Below, in pieces: positions 17,367 through 24,708 of a stretch of DNA of 64,000 bases. The DNA is from CAVWCQ01 sp963753545 (GTDB lineage Bacteria; Chloroflexota; Anaerolineae; Aggregatilineales; Aggregatilineaceae): contig CAVWCQ010000011.1 of the NCBI GenBank assembly GCA_963753545.1, forward strand, positions 682,001 to 746,000, read 5' to 3'. Numbering within the stretch: position 1 is the stretch's first letter; the number at the start of each line of letters is the position of its first letter. The notes under the pieces were generated by a model that had not been told where the DNA came from, did not search any database, and saw only the letters and a program-made list of their open reading frames with translations. The translations under genes and the position numbers were made by a program.

Positions 17367-18647
17367 ATGGTGCTGCAAAGAACAAGCCCGAAATTGTACC
17401 CCGATGTCTTAGGTATGCTTGTTGAAGATCGTGTGACAGTTGATGAAGCGGTACAGTGTTCGTTCGGTATTTTCCCCACAATGACAGCTATCGATCAACC
17501 TGTTGAAGCGCTGCTTCTGCTGCAAAATTTGTTTGATCAGCCGCTTGTCCTGAATATCAACGTGTACACGCCACAGCGCGACGCGGCAGGAAATTTGCTG
17601 AATATTTTTACTCCCAAGCCGCGCCTGTCGGTAACCCTGCCTGCCGCCGAGTGCGGTATGGTTCACCTGCCCATTATCGCCCAACATCCAACCCCGCCCG
17701 GCAAGGGTTATCCGGTCACCGTTCAGATCACGGTAGCGCAAAAACCGGATCGCGCCCGGCAGATTTGTCCGCTGACCGGGGGCACGAAGCCCAACCTGTT
17801 AACCATGTCTCCCTTCCGGCTGGCTACCCTGCGCGATATCAATTTTGCCGCCTGCGTGACAGGGAACAACCGGCTTGAAACACGTTTTGATGTGCTGTTC
17901 GGGCAGTTTCCGCCGCGTCCCGATGCGCCCAAGCCGCGCTACGAGTTGTTCTGGACAATGAACGATCTCGAACAGGAACAGGATCAGTTACAGGCGGTGG
18001 GAGGCGAAGCGCTGCGCTTTGCCCGCAGCCTGAGTCGGCCCCAGTTATATACCCCGCTGCTGAATCTCACGCGCGATATTTTTGGCGATGCAGGAATCCC
18101 GCTGCACCCCGGCGAAGCGTCCTATATTGCCAAACTGCTCACCTACGTCGCCAGCGATGGGCTGGACCTGGAAATGGACTTTTCGGTGGCGGAGAGCGCC
18201 TGGTTCGAGCACCTGTGCCAGTTGATGGTTCAGGACTTGAATATCGTGCAAAACACGGATCACGTTTTGGATCTGCTCTATACATCCATCATCAAAGACG
18301 CGGTTAAGCTGGGCTTTAGCATGTTGAGCCACGAAACCAAAGCCGATCTGGGCGACGAAACCGAACAGGCCGCCTACACCTCTAAAATAATTGATGCGCT
18401 GGAAGGCCGACTCACGTTGGGGCTGGAGCATGTTTATGTACCGCTGGTTATTGCCGGGACGCTGCTCTCTGGGCGGGTGATCATCGCTGGTGAAAACCCC
18501 TGGCGGCTGCTGAATATGCTCAAAGAGGCGCGCGACGGGCGAATCAGTCTGGCGGGAATCGAACTCCGCGAGGTATTTGATATCCTCAACCAGATGATTG
18601 CCAAAGCTGAACGGGCGCTCAAGGAGCTGCGTATTCCGCGTGACTAA
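17367..18647 (+). CDS. Unrecognised protein, second of the tandem paralogous pair
   Basis: A 426-residue paralogue of the preceding protein. The start is ATG 17367, with AGAGGA 6 bases upstream. The frame is open further upstream to 17220, but that part overlaps the first gene. A beta-sandwich N-half (EALLLLQNLFDQPLVLNINVYTPQRDAAG) and a helical C-half with the same end motif (VPLVIAGTLLSGRVIIAGE) are visible. The two proteins diverge strongly over most of their length yet keep nearly equal size. They are followed by clpC after 270 bases. Confidence 0.72.
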   Translation: MVLQRTSPKLYPDVLGMLVEDRVTVDEAVQCSFGIFPTMTAIDQPVEALLLLQNLFDQPLVLNINVYTPQRDAAGNLLNIFTPKPRLSVTLPAAECGMVHLPIIAQHPTPPGKGYPVTVQITVAQKPDRARQICPLTGGTKPNLLTMSPFRLATLRDINFAACVTGNNRLETRFDVLFGQFPPRPDAPKPRYELFWTMNDLEQEQDQLQAVGGEALRFARSLSRPQLYTPLLNLTRDIFGDAGIPLHPGEASYIAKLLTYVASDGLDLEMDFSVAESAWFEHLCQLMVQDLNIVQNTDHVLDLLYTSIIKDAVKLGFSMLSHETKADLGDETEQAAYTSKIIDALEGRLTLGLEHVYVPLVIAGTLLSGRVIIAGENPWRLLNMLKEARDGRISLAGIELREVFDILNQMIAKAERALKELRIPRD

Positions 18648-18917
18648 CGTCGCGTACTATTTCTAATCTTTTTCTAGCAGCGGGACAGTCTATCGGGCTG
18701 TACAATACAATCATCACTCAGGCAGGCCGCACGACCTGCCTGTCGTGCGCTCAGGTTCAAACAGAACTCTGATAGCTCTGTTGAGGCATTCAGTGTAGAC
18801 TCCACACTATATCGGAAACACCTTGCGCAGTACACCTGCCCAAACCGGGCGCTCTCAATCGTCCTAAGATTCCATCAATCTGTATTGGTAGTCACGAGAC
18901 AAGGGATAACAGCAACC
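18648..18917. other. Upstream region of clpC with a hairpin
   Basis: A 270-base gap. A perfect AGGCAGG/CCTGCCT hairpin lies at 18720-18741, and a TACAAT lies at about 18701-18706. I see no CIRCE element or CtsR-type repeat, so heat-shock control of clpC cannot be read from the sequence. Confidence 0.45.
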
Positions 18918-21404
18918 ATGATGCGTTTTGACCGTTTTACCGAGCGCGCGCAAGACGCAGCCGTACGGGCTTACGAAATTTTGCAGCGCTACGGGCACAA
19001 TCAAGTAGACACTGAACACATGCTCCTGGCCTTGTTGGAACAGCCGGGCGGCGTCATTCCCCAGATGCTGGAGAAAATGGGCGTTGACCAGGATGTGATC
19101 CGCGAGCGCCTGGACGAAGTGTTGAAGGCCAGCCCCAAGGCGGCTATCTATGGCGGCGGCACAGGCCAGGTATTCATCACCCCGCGTGTCAAGCGGGTGG
19201 TGGATGTTGCCAATGAAGAAGCCAACCGCCTCAAGGATGAATACATCAGCACCGAACATCTTTTCCTGGCAATCCTCAGCGAACGCCGTACCGCCGTTGC
19301 GCGGATTTTAGCCGAAGCGGGGATCAGCAAGGAACGGGTGCTCGATGTCATCAAGGAAATTCGCGGCGGGCAGCGTGTCACCGACCCCCAGGCCGAGACC
19401 CGCTACCGCACCCTGGAACGCTACAGCCGCGACCTGACTCGGATGGCGGTGGAAGGCAAGCTGGATCCGGTGATCGGGCGGGATGATGAAATTCTGCGCG
19501 TGATCCAGATTCTCAGCCGCCGCACCAAAAACAACCCGGTTTTGATCGGCGAAGCAGGCGTTGGCAAGACGGCGATTGTCGAGGGCCTTGCCCAGAAGAT
19601 CGCGGACAACGATGTGCCCGAAATTCTGGCAGGCCGGAAGGTTGTCAGCCTGGATCTCGGCGGCATGATCGCCGGGAGCCGGTTTAGAGGTGAATTTGAG
19701 GAACGCCTGAAAGCCGCTATCGAAGAAATTCAGCGGTCCGAAGGTGAGATCATCCTGTTCATCGACGAACTGCATCAGGTTGTTGGAGCAGGCGCGGCCT
19801 CTGGCGCGCTGGATGCCAGCAATATGATGAAGCCAGCCCTGGCACGCGGCGAACTGAACTGCATCGGCGCGACGACGCTGGATGAATACCGCCAGTACAT
19901 CGAGCGTGACTCGGCGCTGGATCGCCGCTTTGCGCCGGTGTATGTCGAGGAGCCAAGCGTCGACGCGACCATTGACATGCTGCGCGGCCTGCGGGACCGC
20001 TACGAAGCGCACCACAAAGTGACCTATTCCGATGCGGCGTTGGTCGCGGCGGCCCGGCTCAGCCATCGTTACGTGACGGAGCGTAAACTGCCCGACAAGG
20101 CTATCGATCTGATGGACGAGGCCGCTTCCAAGCTGCGTGTCGCGCTCTACTCCATGCCCGAAGACCTGAAGGACATGAAGAAAGAGCTGGATCGACTGGC
20201 TGCCGAAGAAGAAGAAGCGAGCATCGTGCGTGATTATGAACGCGCGGCAATCGTCAAATCCAACCGTCTGAAGATGGAACAGGATTACGCGACCGAGCGC
20301 GAGAAGTGGCAGCGTGAACACACGCTGGATGAAGTGGTAGACGAGCACGATATCGCTGAGGTCGTCGCGCAGTGGACGGGCATCCCGGTCAGCCAGATGA
20401 TGGAGACCGAGTCGGAAAAACTGCTGCGCATGGAAGAAGAACTGCACCAGCGGATTGTCGGCCAGGAGCAGGCGGTTATCGCCCTATCCGATGCCATCCG
20501 CCGCGCCCGCAGCGGCCTGAAAGACCCGCGCCGCCCCATCGGATCGTTTATCTTCCTGGGCAGCAGCGGTGTCGGCAAGACCGAACTGGCGAAGGCCCTG
20601 GCGGAATTCCTCTTCGATGATGAGGACGCCTTGCTGCGCATCGACATGAGCGAATACCGCGAGCAGCACACGGTCAGCCGCCTGTTCGGCGCGCCGCCCG
20701 GCTATGTGGGTTATGAAGAAGGCGGGCAGTTGACGGAAGCGGTTCGCCGCCGCCCGTACCGCGTCATCCTGTTTGACGAGATCGAAAAGGCGCATCCCGA
20801 AGTGTGGAATGCTCTCATGCAAATTCTCGAAGATGGGCGCATGACGGATGGTCAGGGCCGCACGGTAGACTTCCGCAACGCCGTGATCATCATGACGAGC
20901 AACCTGGGCACGGAGTTCGCCAACAAGGGTGGGGCCTTGGGCTTCATCCCGGACGGCGATCCGCAGTTAGCCGCCGATCACAAGAAGATTGAAGAGGCGA
21001 TGCGTAAGACGTTCCGGCCTGAATTCATGAACCGCATCGATGAGATCATCATCTTCGAGCCGCTGAGCCGCGAACAGGTCGAACACATTGTCGATCTGCA
21101 AATGCAGGAGATCGCGGATCGGATGGAAGAACAGGATCTCTACGTGGCGCTCAGTGAAGATGCCCGCCGCCGCCTTGCGGAAATCGGCTTTGATCCGCAG
21201 TTCGGCGCGCGGCCGCTGCGCCGTGCCTTGCAGCGCTACATTGAAAGCCCGCTCAGTATCCAACTGCTGCGCGGTGACTTCAAGCGCGGCGATCTGGTCG
21301 AAGCCTATCTCAACGAGAACGGCGAGATCGATTTTCGCCGTCTCGAAGGCAGCGATATGCCCGCGCGCAAGGTCCACAAAGATGTGGAAGCCGACGCAGA
21401 ATAA
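18918..21404 (+). CDS. clpC: ATP-dependent Clp protease ATP-binding subunit ClpC
   Basis: About 828 residues. In order: two N-terminal Clp repeats (FDRFTERAQDAAVRAYE and the second copy), AAA-1 with Walker A GEAGVGKT and Walker B ILFIDELHQVVGAG, a central coiled-coil/UVR-like segment (EEEEASIVRDYERAAIVKSNRLK), AAA-2 with GSSGVGKT and VILFDEIEKAHPEV, and the C-terminal D2 domain (FGARPLRRALQRYIESPLS). It unfolds substrates for ClpP, and the McsB/MecA-type adaptor role is typical of ClpC. Two consecutive ATGs (18918 and 18921) follow AAGGGA. No clpP is in this window. Confidence 0.93.
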   Translation: MMRFDRFTERAQDAAVRAYEILQRYGHNQVDTEHMLLALLEQPGGVIPQMLEKMGVDQDVIRERLDEVLKASPKAAIYGGGTGQVFITPRVKRVVDVANEEANRLKDEYISTEHLFLAILSERRTAVARILAEAGISKERVLDVIKEIRGGQRVTDPQAETRYRTLERYSRDLTRMAVEGKLDPVIGRDDEILRVIQILSRRTKNNPVLIGEAGVGKTAIVEGLAQKIADNDVPEILAGRKVVSLDLGGMIAGSRFRGEFEERLKAAIEEIQRSEGEIILFIDELHQVVGAGAASGALDASNMMKPALARGELNCIGATTLDEYRQYIERDSALDRRFAPVYVEEPSVDATIDMLRGLRDRYEAHHKVTYSDAALVAAARLSHRYVTERKLPDKAIDLMDEAASKLRVALYSMPEDLKDMKKELDRLAAEEEEASIVRDYERAAIVKSNRLKMEQDYATEREKWQREHTLDEVVDEHDIAEVVAQWTGIPVSQMMETESEKLLRMEEELHQRIVGQEQAVIALSDAIRRARSGLKDPRRPIGSFIFLGSSGVGKTELAKALAEFLFDDEDALLRIDMSEYREQHTVSRLFGAPPGYVGYEEGGQLTEAVRRRPYRVILFDEIEKAHPEVWNALMQILEDGRMTDGQGRTVDFRNAVIIMTSNLGTEFANKGGALGFIPDGDPQLAADHKKIEEAMRKTFRPEFMNRIDEIIIFEPLSREQVEHIVDLQMQEIADRMEEQDLYVALSEDARRRLAEIGFDPQFGARPLRRALQRYIESPLSIQLLRGDFKRGDLVEAYLNENGEIDFRRLEGSDMPARKVHKDVEADAE

Positions 21405-21412
21405 ACCTCACC

Positions 21413-21440
21413 AATCCCCTCCCTCAAGAGGGGATTTTTA
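21413..21440 (+). terminator. Terminator after clpC
   Basis: AATCCCCTC (21413-21421) pairs with GAGGGGATT (21428-21436), followed by TTTTATTT. It lies just downstream of the clpC stop. Confidence 0.8.
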
Positions 21441-21480
21441 TTTCACTTGAGCGAGTTTCGTTCTCACTAACAAACTTTTC

Positions 21481-21623
21481 AAAAAAATTAGTTGATCACT
21501 TCTCCGTCGTGAGTGATCTGCTACCCCCCCCTTTTCGGTTTCACGACTAACCATTTCCTAACCCTACACAACCTTTTGGTTTTGCCGATTTTGAGCGGAT
21601 TGTATTAATAATGGTTACTACAG
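21481..21623 (-). ncRNA. Candidate small RNA, family copy A
   Basis: On the minus strand this stretch carries GTTAGGAAATGGTTAG (complement of 21547-21562), also found at 24373-24388 and 46835-46850. A -10-like TATACT lies at 21635-21630, in the position conserved in the other two copies, but no good -35 box is present. Downstream, a 7-bp hairpin (GATCACT/AGTGATC, 21494-21518) is followed after 6 bases by seven T residues, a plausible terminator. With a missing -35 box it may be weakly expressed or decayed. No reading frame explains the conservation. Confidence 0.5.
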
Positions 21624-21770
21624 CCGCCTAGTATAGCAGGCCGCTACTCTCAGGATACACCCGATCTGCCCGGTAAAATACTCCTTTAAAGTTGAACCTT
21701 AAGTACTAATTAGAAGAAATGCGTGAGAAAAAAGCGCATAACTTTTCACCTCCTTGCACAAGCGAAGCGG

Positions 21771-22436
21771 TCAATCCCCCAGCGATCCGTTATAGACCGC
21801 CAGATTATCGAATGTTACGGCAATATCATTCCGATTTGCCCCGGCGACCAACCCCACCTGCCCCGCCTGCTGGTAAGTCTTGTCGGTCACGTCGCCCAGA
21901 AAATCCCCATTTGCATACAGCGCCAGATAATCGCCCACACACACGGCGCGAATCGTATTTTTCGCCCGCCCCTGTTTGATCGCGTCCGACTGCTTCCAAT
22001 TCTGGATAAAATCGAGGCTGCGATTGCTCAACCGCGCGATGCCAAAATGCCCGTCGCCGCTGATAAGCAGCATGTAGCCCGTTGTATCGCCGCTGTCCGC
22101 GTTCAGACGGCAGCCCACGCCGTACAGGTTATCTTTGTCGCTGCTGAGCTGTTCCGTCTCGACCTCGATGATCACGTCCTGGGCCGCTGTGCCGCCCGTA
22201 CCCCAGATGAATGAGGAGCTATCTGCTGCCTGATGATTGATCTGGTAGCGCCCATCCGTGATCGCAAGGAAAGCAGAAGGGGCATCTGCCGGGTATTGGC
22301 CCTCTTCCCAAACGCCGGGCTGATCGAATGTTTCGCTAAACAGGGCGTCCCCCTTGACCGCCTTGTGAGCGGGTTTGTCCGACCCACAGCCCGTTAGTAT
22401 CGCCAGTGCCACAATCAGTGCGAGCACCCGTTTCAT
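21771..22436 (-). CDS. Exported lipoprotein with a concanavalin-like domain
   Basis: About 221 residues from ATG 22436. A type II signal (RVLALIVALAILTGCGSD, lipobox LTGC) is followed by a beta-rich domain (LFSETFDQPGVWEEGQY, GYMLLISGDGHFGIARL, LALYANGDFLGDVTD) and the ending VTFDNLAVYNG. This resembles DUF1080/LamG-like jelly-roll domains, which bind or cleave glycans. No catalytic residues can be assigned. It ends the minus-strand unit that begins with the Pit permease, 43 bases away. Confidence 0.75.
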   Translation of the reverse strand: MKRVLALIVALAILTGCGSDKPAHKAVKGDALFSETFDQPGVWEEGQYPADAPSAFLAITDGRYQINHQAADSSSFIWGTGGTAAQDVIIEVETEQLSSDKDNLYGVGCRLNADSGDTTGYMLLISGDGHFGIARLSNRSLDFIQNWKQSDAIKQGRAKNTIRAVCVGDYLALYANGDFLGDVTDKTYQQAGQVGLVAGANRNDIAVTFDNLAVYNGSLGD

Positions 22437-22479
22437 ATCGTTTCCTTCCAATGACGTAGACCAAAGCAGATTATACGAG

Positions 22480-23075
22480 CTAAGACACCGCCTGGATCAG
22501 GGCATAGATCAGCGCGCCAACGCCCATCGCCGCCGGAATGGTCAGGAACCAGGACAGGACAATGCTGTTCACCGTTCCCCAGCGTACTTTTTGCAGCCGG
22601 TCCGCGCTGCCCGCGCCGACAATCGCCGAACTGACGACGTGCGTGGTGCTAACCGGGCCGCCCAGCAGCGCCGCGCCAAGGATCACCGCGCTCGACGCCG
22701 CCTGCGCGCTGAATCCATGAACGGGGCGCACCCGGTAAAACTTCGCACCCAGCGTGCGGATCAGGCTCCAACCGCCGAGCAGCGTCCCGACGCCCATCGT
22801 CACCGCGCTGGCGAGGATCACCCACAAGGGGATATGAAATTCTGGCAGCGCGCCCGTCGCGACCAGTCCCAGCGCGATGATCCCCATCGTCTTTTGCGCG
22901 TCGTTGGCCCCATGTGCCAGCGCCAACGTCGTTGACGTGACCATCTGCCCGCGTTTGAACCAGACGTTGATATGGGGCGTGGCTCCCTGCGCCAGGAAAT
23001 AAACGATCCGGATAATCAGGTAGCCAGCGGTCAGCCCCAGGAGCGGAGACAGAAACAGGGCCAGCAAAATCTTGA
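22480..23075 (-). CDS. pit: Pit phosphate permease, C-terminal part (frameshifted)
   Basis: C-terminal half of an inorganic phosphate transporter (PiT). It contains the second family signature, AHGANDAQKTMGIIALGL, and VSTTHVVSSAIVGAGSA, with about five membrane helices. It continues the N-terminal half read in the next frame. Joining the two as SGV-(D)-IKILLALFLSPL restores a single protein of normal PiT length (about 330 residues). The broken base lies near 23075-23080. Confidence 0.8.
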
Positions 23076-23473
23076 TCGACGCCGCTCATCAGAATCGCAT
23101 CAAAACCGTACCCTGCCGCTACCGCGCCCATAATACCCCCGATCAGCGCGTGGGACGTGCTGGACGGGATGCCAAAAGCCAGGGTGATGACATTCCACAG
23201 GATCGCCGCCAGCAGAGCCGCATAGACCACTGGCAGCGTAACCGCCTCTGCCGACACCACATCGTGCCCAATGGTTCGCGCCACCGCCACACCAAACAGC
23301 AGCGGCCCTACCCCTTCCGCGACTGCCGCCATCATCATCGCCCGGCGCGGGCTGAGCGCGCGTGTTGAAATGACGGTTGCCACGACATTTGACGCATCGT
23401 GCCAGCCGTTAAAAAAGCCAAAAATGAGCGCGATCACCACCAGGGGGATCGCTTCGAGCGGCAGGGAGAGCAT
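23076..23473 (-). CDS. pit: Pit phosphate permease, N-terminal part (frameshifted)
   Basis: N-terminal half of the Pit transporter with the first family signature, FNGWHDASNVVATVI, and the PSSTSHALIGGIMGA segment. The start at 23473 reads MLSLPLEAIPLVV. The gene diverges from a DUF47 gene at 23584, a typical partner that resembles PhoU and controls Pit activity. The single frameshift near 23075 probably reflects a sequence error, because both halves are well conserved. Confidence 0.8.
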
Positions 23474-23583
23474 AAATAGTCCTTTTGTTTATCAAAAGTA
23501 GCTGTTCGGCTGATGGCTCCAAGTGAGGTTATCGTTTAAAATTCTTTTACCTTTGCGCCATCACCCATAGAGGCTCAGAATTA

Positions 23584-24246
23584 ATGTTTAACAATGTGGT
23601 CCGCACGATCCGGCAAACTCCCGAAACTATCCGCCAACACTTCCGGCGCTCCGATCCCTTCATCGAACGCTTGCAGCAGCAGTCCGCCCTGAGCATCGAA
23701 GCAACACAAGCCCTGCAAGATTATATGACGAAGCCGAACAAAAAGAACGCGCAGCGGGTCCGCCAGCTTGAAAAAGATGCCGACGAAGTGCGCCGCCTGC
23801 TGGTCGATGAGATCAACCGGACGTTCGTCACCCCTATCGACCGGGAAGATATTCATGTCCTGTCCCGCGCATTGGATGATATTTTGGACGATACATGGTT
23901 TACAATCAACGAGATGGATATTTTGGATGTGACGCCTACCAACTTCCTGCGGGAGATGGCCGGGTTGTTGGGTCAGGGTGCGGAGGAGATCAAACTGGCA
24001 ACGGATCGGCTGAATGGGCACCCCAGGGTTGCGAGCGATCACGCAGTTCGCGCCAGAAGCATCACGAGTGAGATGGAAACGCTCTATGCGAAGGCACTGG
24101 CCGATCTGTTCCAGAAGCCCAAAGACCTGGACAGCGTGATCACCATGCTCAAACTGCGGGAGATTTATCGCCACCTGTTCCACGCCGCCGGGCGCATCCG
24201 GGACGCCGCCAACACGATAGACGATATTCTGGTGAAGTTCTTTTAG
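23584..24246 (+). CDS. DUF47/PhoU-like Pit accessory protein
   Basis: A 220-residue all-helical protein of the DUF47 (TIGR00153) family. Motifs include RQLEKDADEVRR, the family's helix 2 metal-binding E-x-x-x-D-type block, and FVTPIDREDIHVLSRALDDILD. These proteins resemble PhoU and are nearly always adjacent to PiT genes, where they tune phosphate uptake. Here the gene diverges from pit with about 110 bases between starts. Confidence 0.87.
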   Translation: MFNNVVRTIRQTPETIRQHFRRSDPFIERLQQQSALSIEATQALQDYMTKPNKKNAQRVRQLEKDADEVRRLLVDEINRTFVTPIDREDIHVLSRALDDILDDTWFTINEMDILDVTPTNFLREMAGLLGQGAEEIKLATDRLNGHPRVASDHAVRARSITSEMETLYAKALADLFQKPKDLDSVITMLKLREIYRHLFHAAGRIRDAANTIDDILVKFF

Positions 24247-24291
24247 AGCGTGTTATGCACTTTTCATGCTCAATAATCGCTGCCAAACGTC

Positions 24292-24321
24292 TTGACACGA
24301 ATAGAACATCCGTGCTATACT
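24292..24321 (+). promoter_or_regulatory. Sigma70 promoter of small RNA copy C
   Basis: TTGACA (24292-24297), an 18-base spacer, then TATACT (24316-24321). The promoter of copy B at 46893-46921 has the same boxes (TTGACG, TATACT), and between them it shares the unusual AGAACAT of the spacer. There is no gene start downstream before the terminator at 24541. Confidence 0.72.
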
Positions 24322-24327
24322 GGATAG

Positions 24328-24541
24328 GTGAGTCGCCGCTCTGCCTGTTGCTTTTTCTGCGCCAGGGTCAAAGTTAGTAAATGGTTAGGATGACCCTTCA
24401 AAAAACAATGAGGCGCGGATCGTCACGAGAAGAAAGTGGCACGAAGTGAGTAACTTATGAGAATTTCCGGCTACTGTAAGATGTCCGTAAATATAGCTTG
24501 TGATCATAAGGGCCTCCAATAATCAATTTTGGCCCCTTTTT
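24328..24541 (+). ncRNA. Candidate small RNA, family copy C (best-supported copy)
   Basis: About 214 bases between a good promoter and a strong terminator (GGGCC 24510-24514, GGCCC 24531-24535, then five T) with no reading frame. The core GTTAGTAAATGGTTAG (24373-24388) sits in the loop of a stem GGGTCA/TGACCC (24365-24370, 24391-24396). This is nested in an outer stem TCTGCGCC/GGCGCGGA (24356-24363, 24412-24419). Copy B on the minus strand near 46.8 kb shares the core, GATCGTCACG-GAAGAA, CTGTAA...CCG-AAATA and GCTTGTG-ATCATAA in the same order. I know no Rfam family that fits by eye. Confidence 0.65.
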
Positions 24542-24586
24542 GGATCATTTTCGGGCTATTTGTTGAATTTTCCTCCTCATTGAAAG

Positions 24587-24659
24587 TGCCCCCGGACGGA
24601 TTTGAACCGCCGACGCAGGGTTTAGGAAACCCTCGCTCTATCCTCTGAGCTACGGGGGC
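24587..24659 (-). tRNA. tRNA-Arg (CCU)
   Basis: A complete cloverleaf on the minus strand: acceptor GCCCCCG paired with CGGGGGC, D arm GCTC/GAGC, anticodon stem AGGGT/ACCCT with loop TTCCTAA (anticodon CCT), and T arm around TTCAAAT. The 3' CCA is not encoded. It reads AGG arginine codons. Confidence 0.95.
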
Positions 24660-24708
24660 CAGCCTCGCTAGGTGGTAAGTGTACCACGCCCCGCCGTGAT
24701 GATCCAGG

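Noticed and set aside
18648..18917. CIRCE or CtsR heat-shock operator before clpC
   Set aside because: Only a plain AGGCAGG/CCTGCCT hairpin is present, which matches neither consensus.
19308..20447. Long minus-strand frame inside clpC
   Set aside because: It is the antisense shadow of a high-G+C conserved gene; the same holds for long minus frames across gatB, rny and the kinases.
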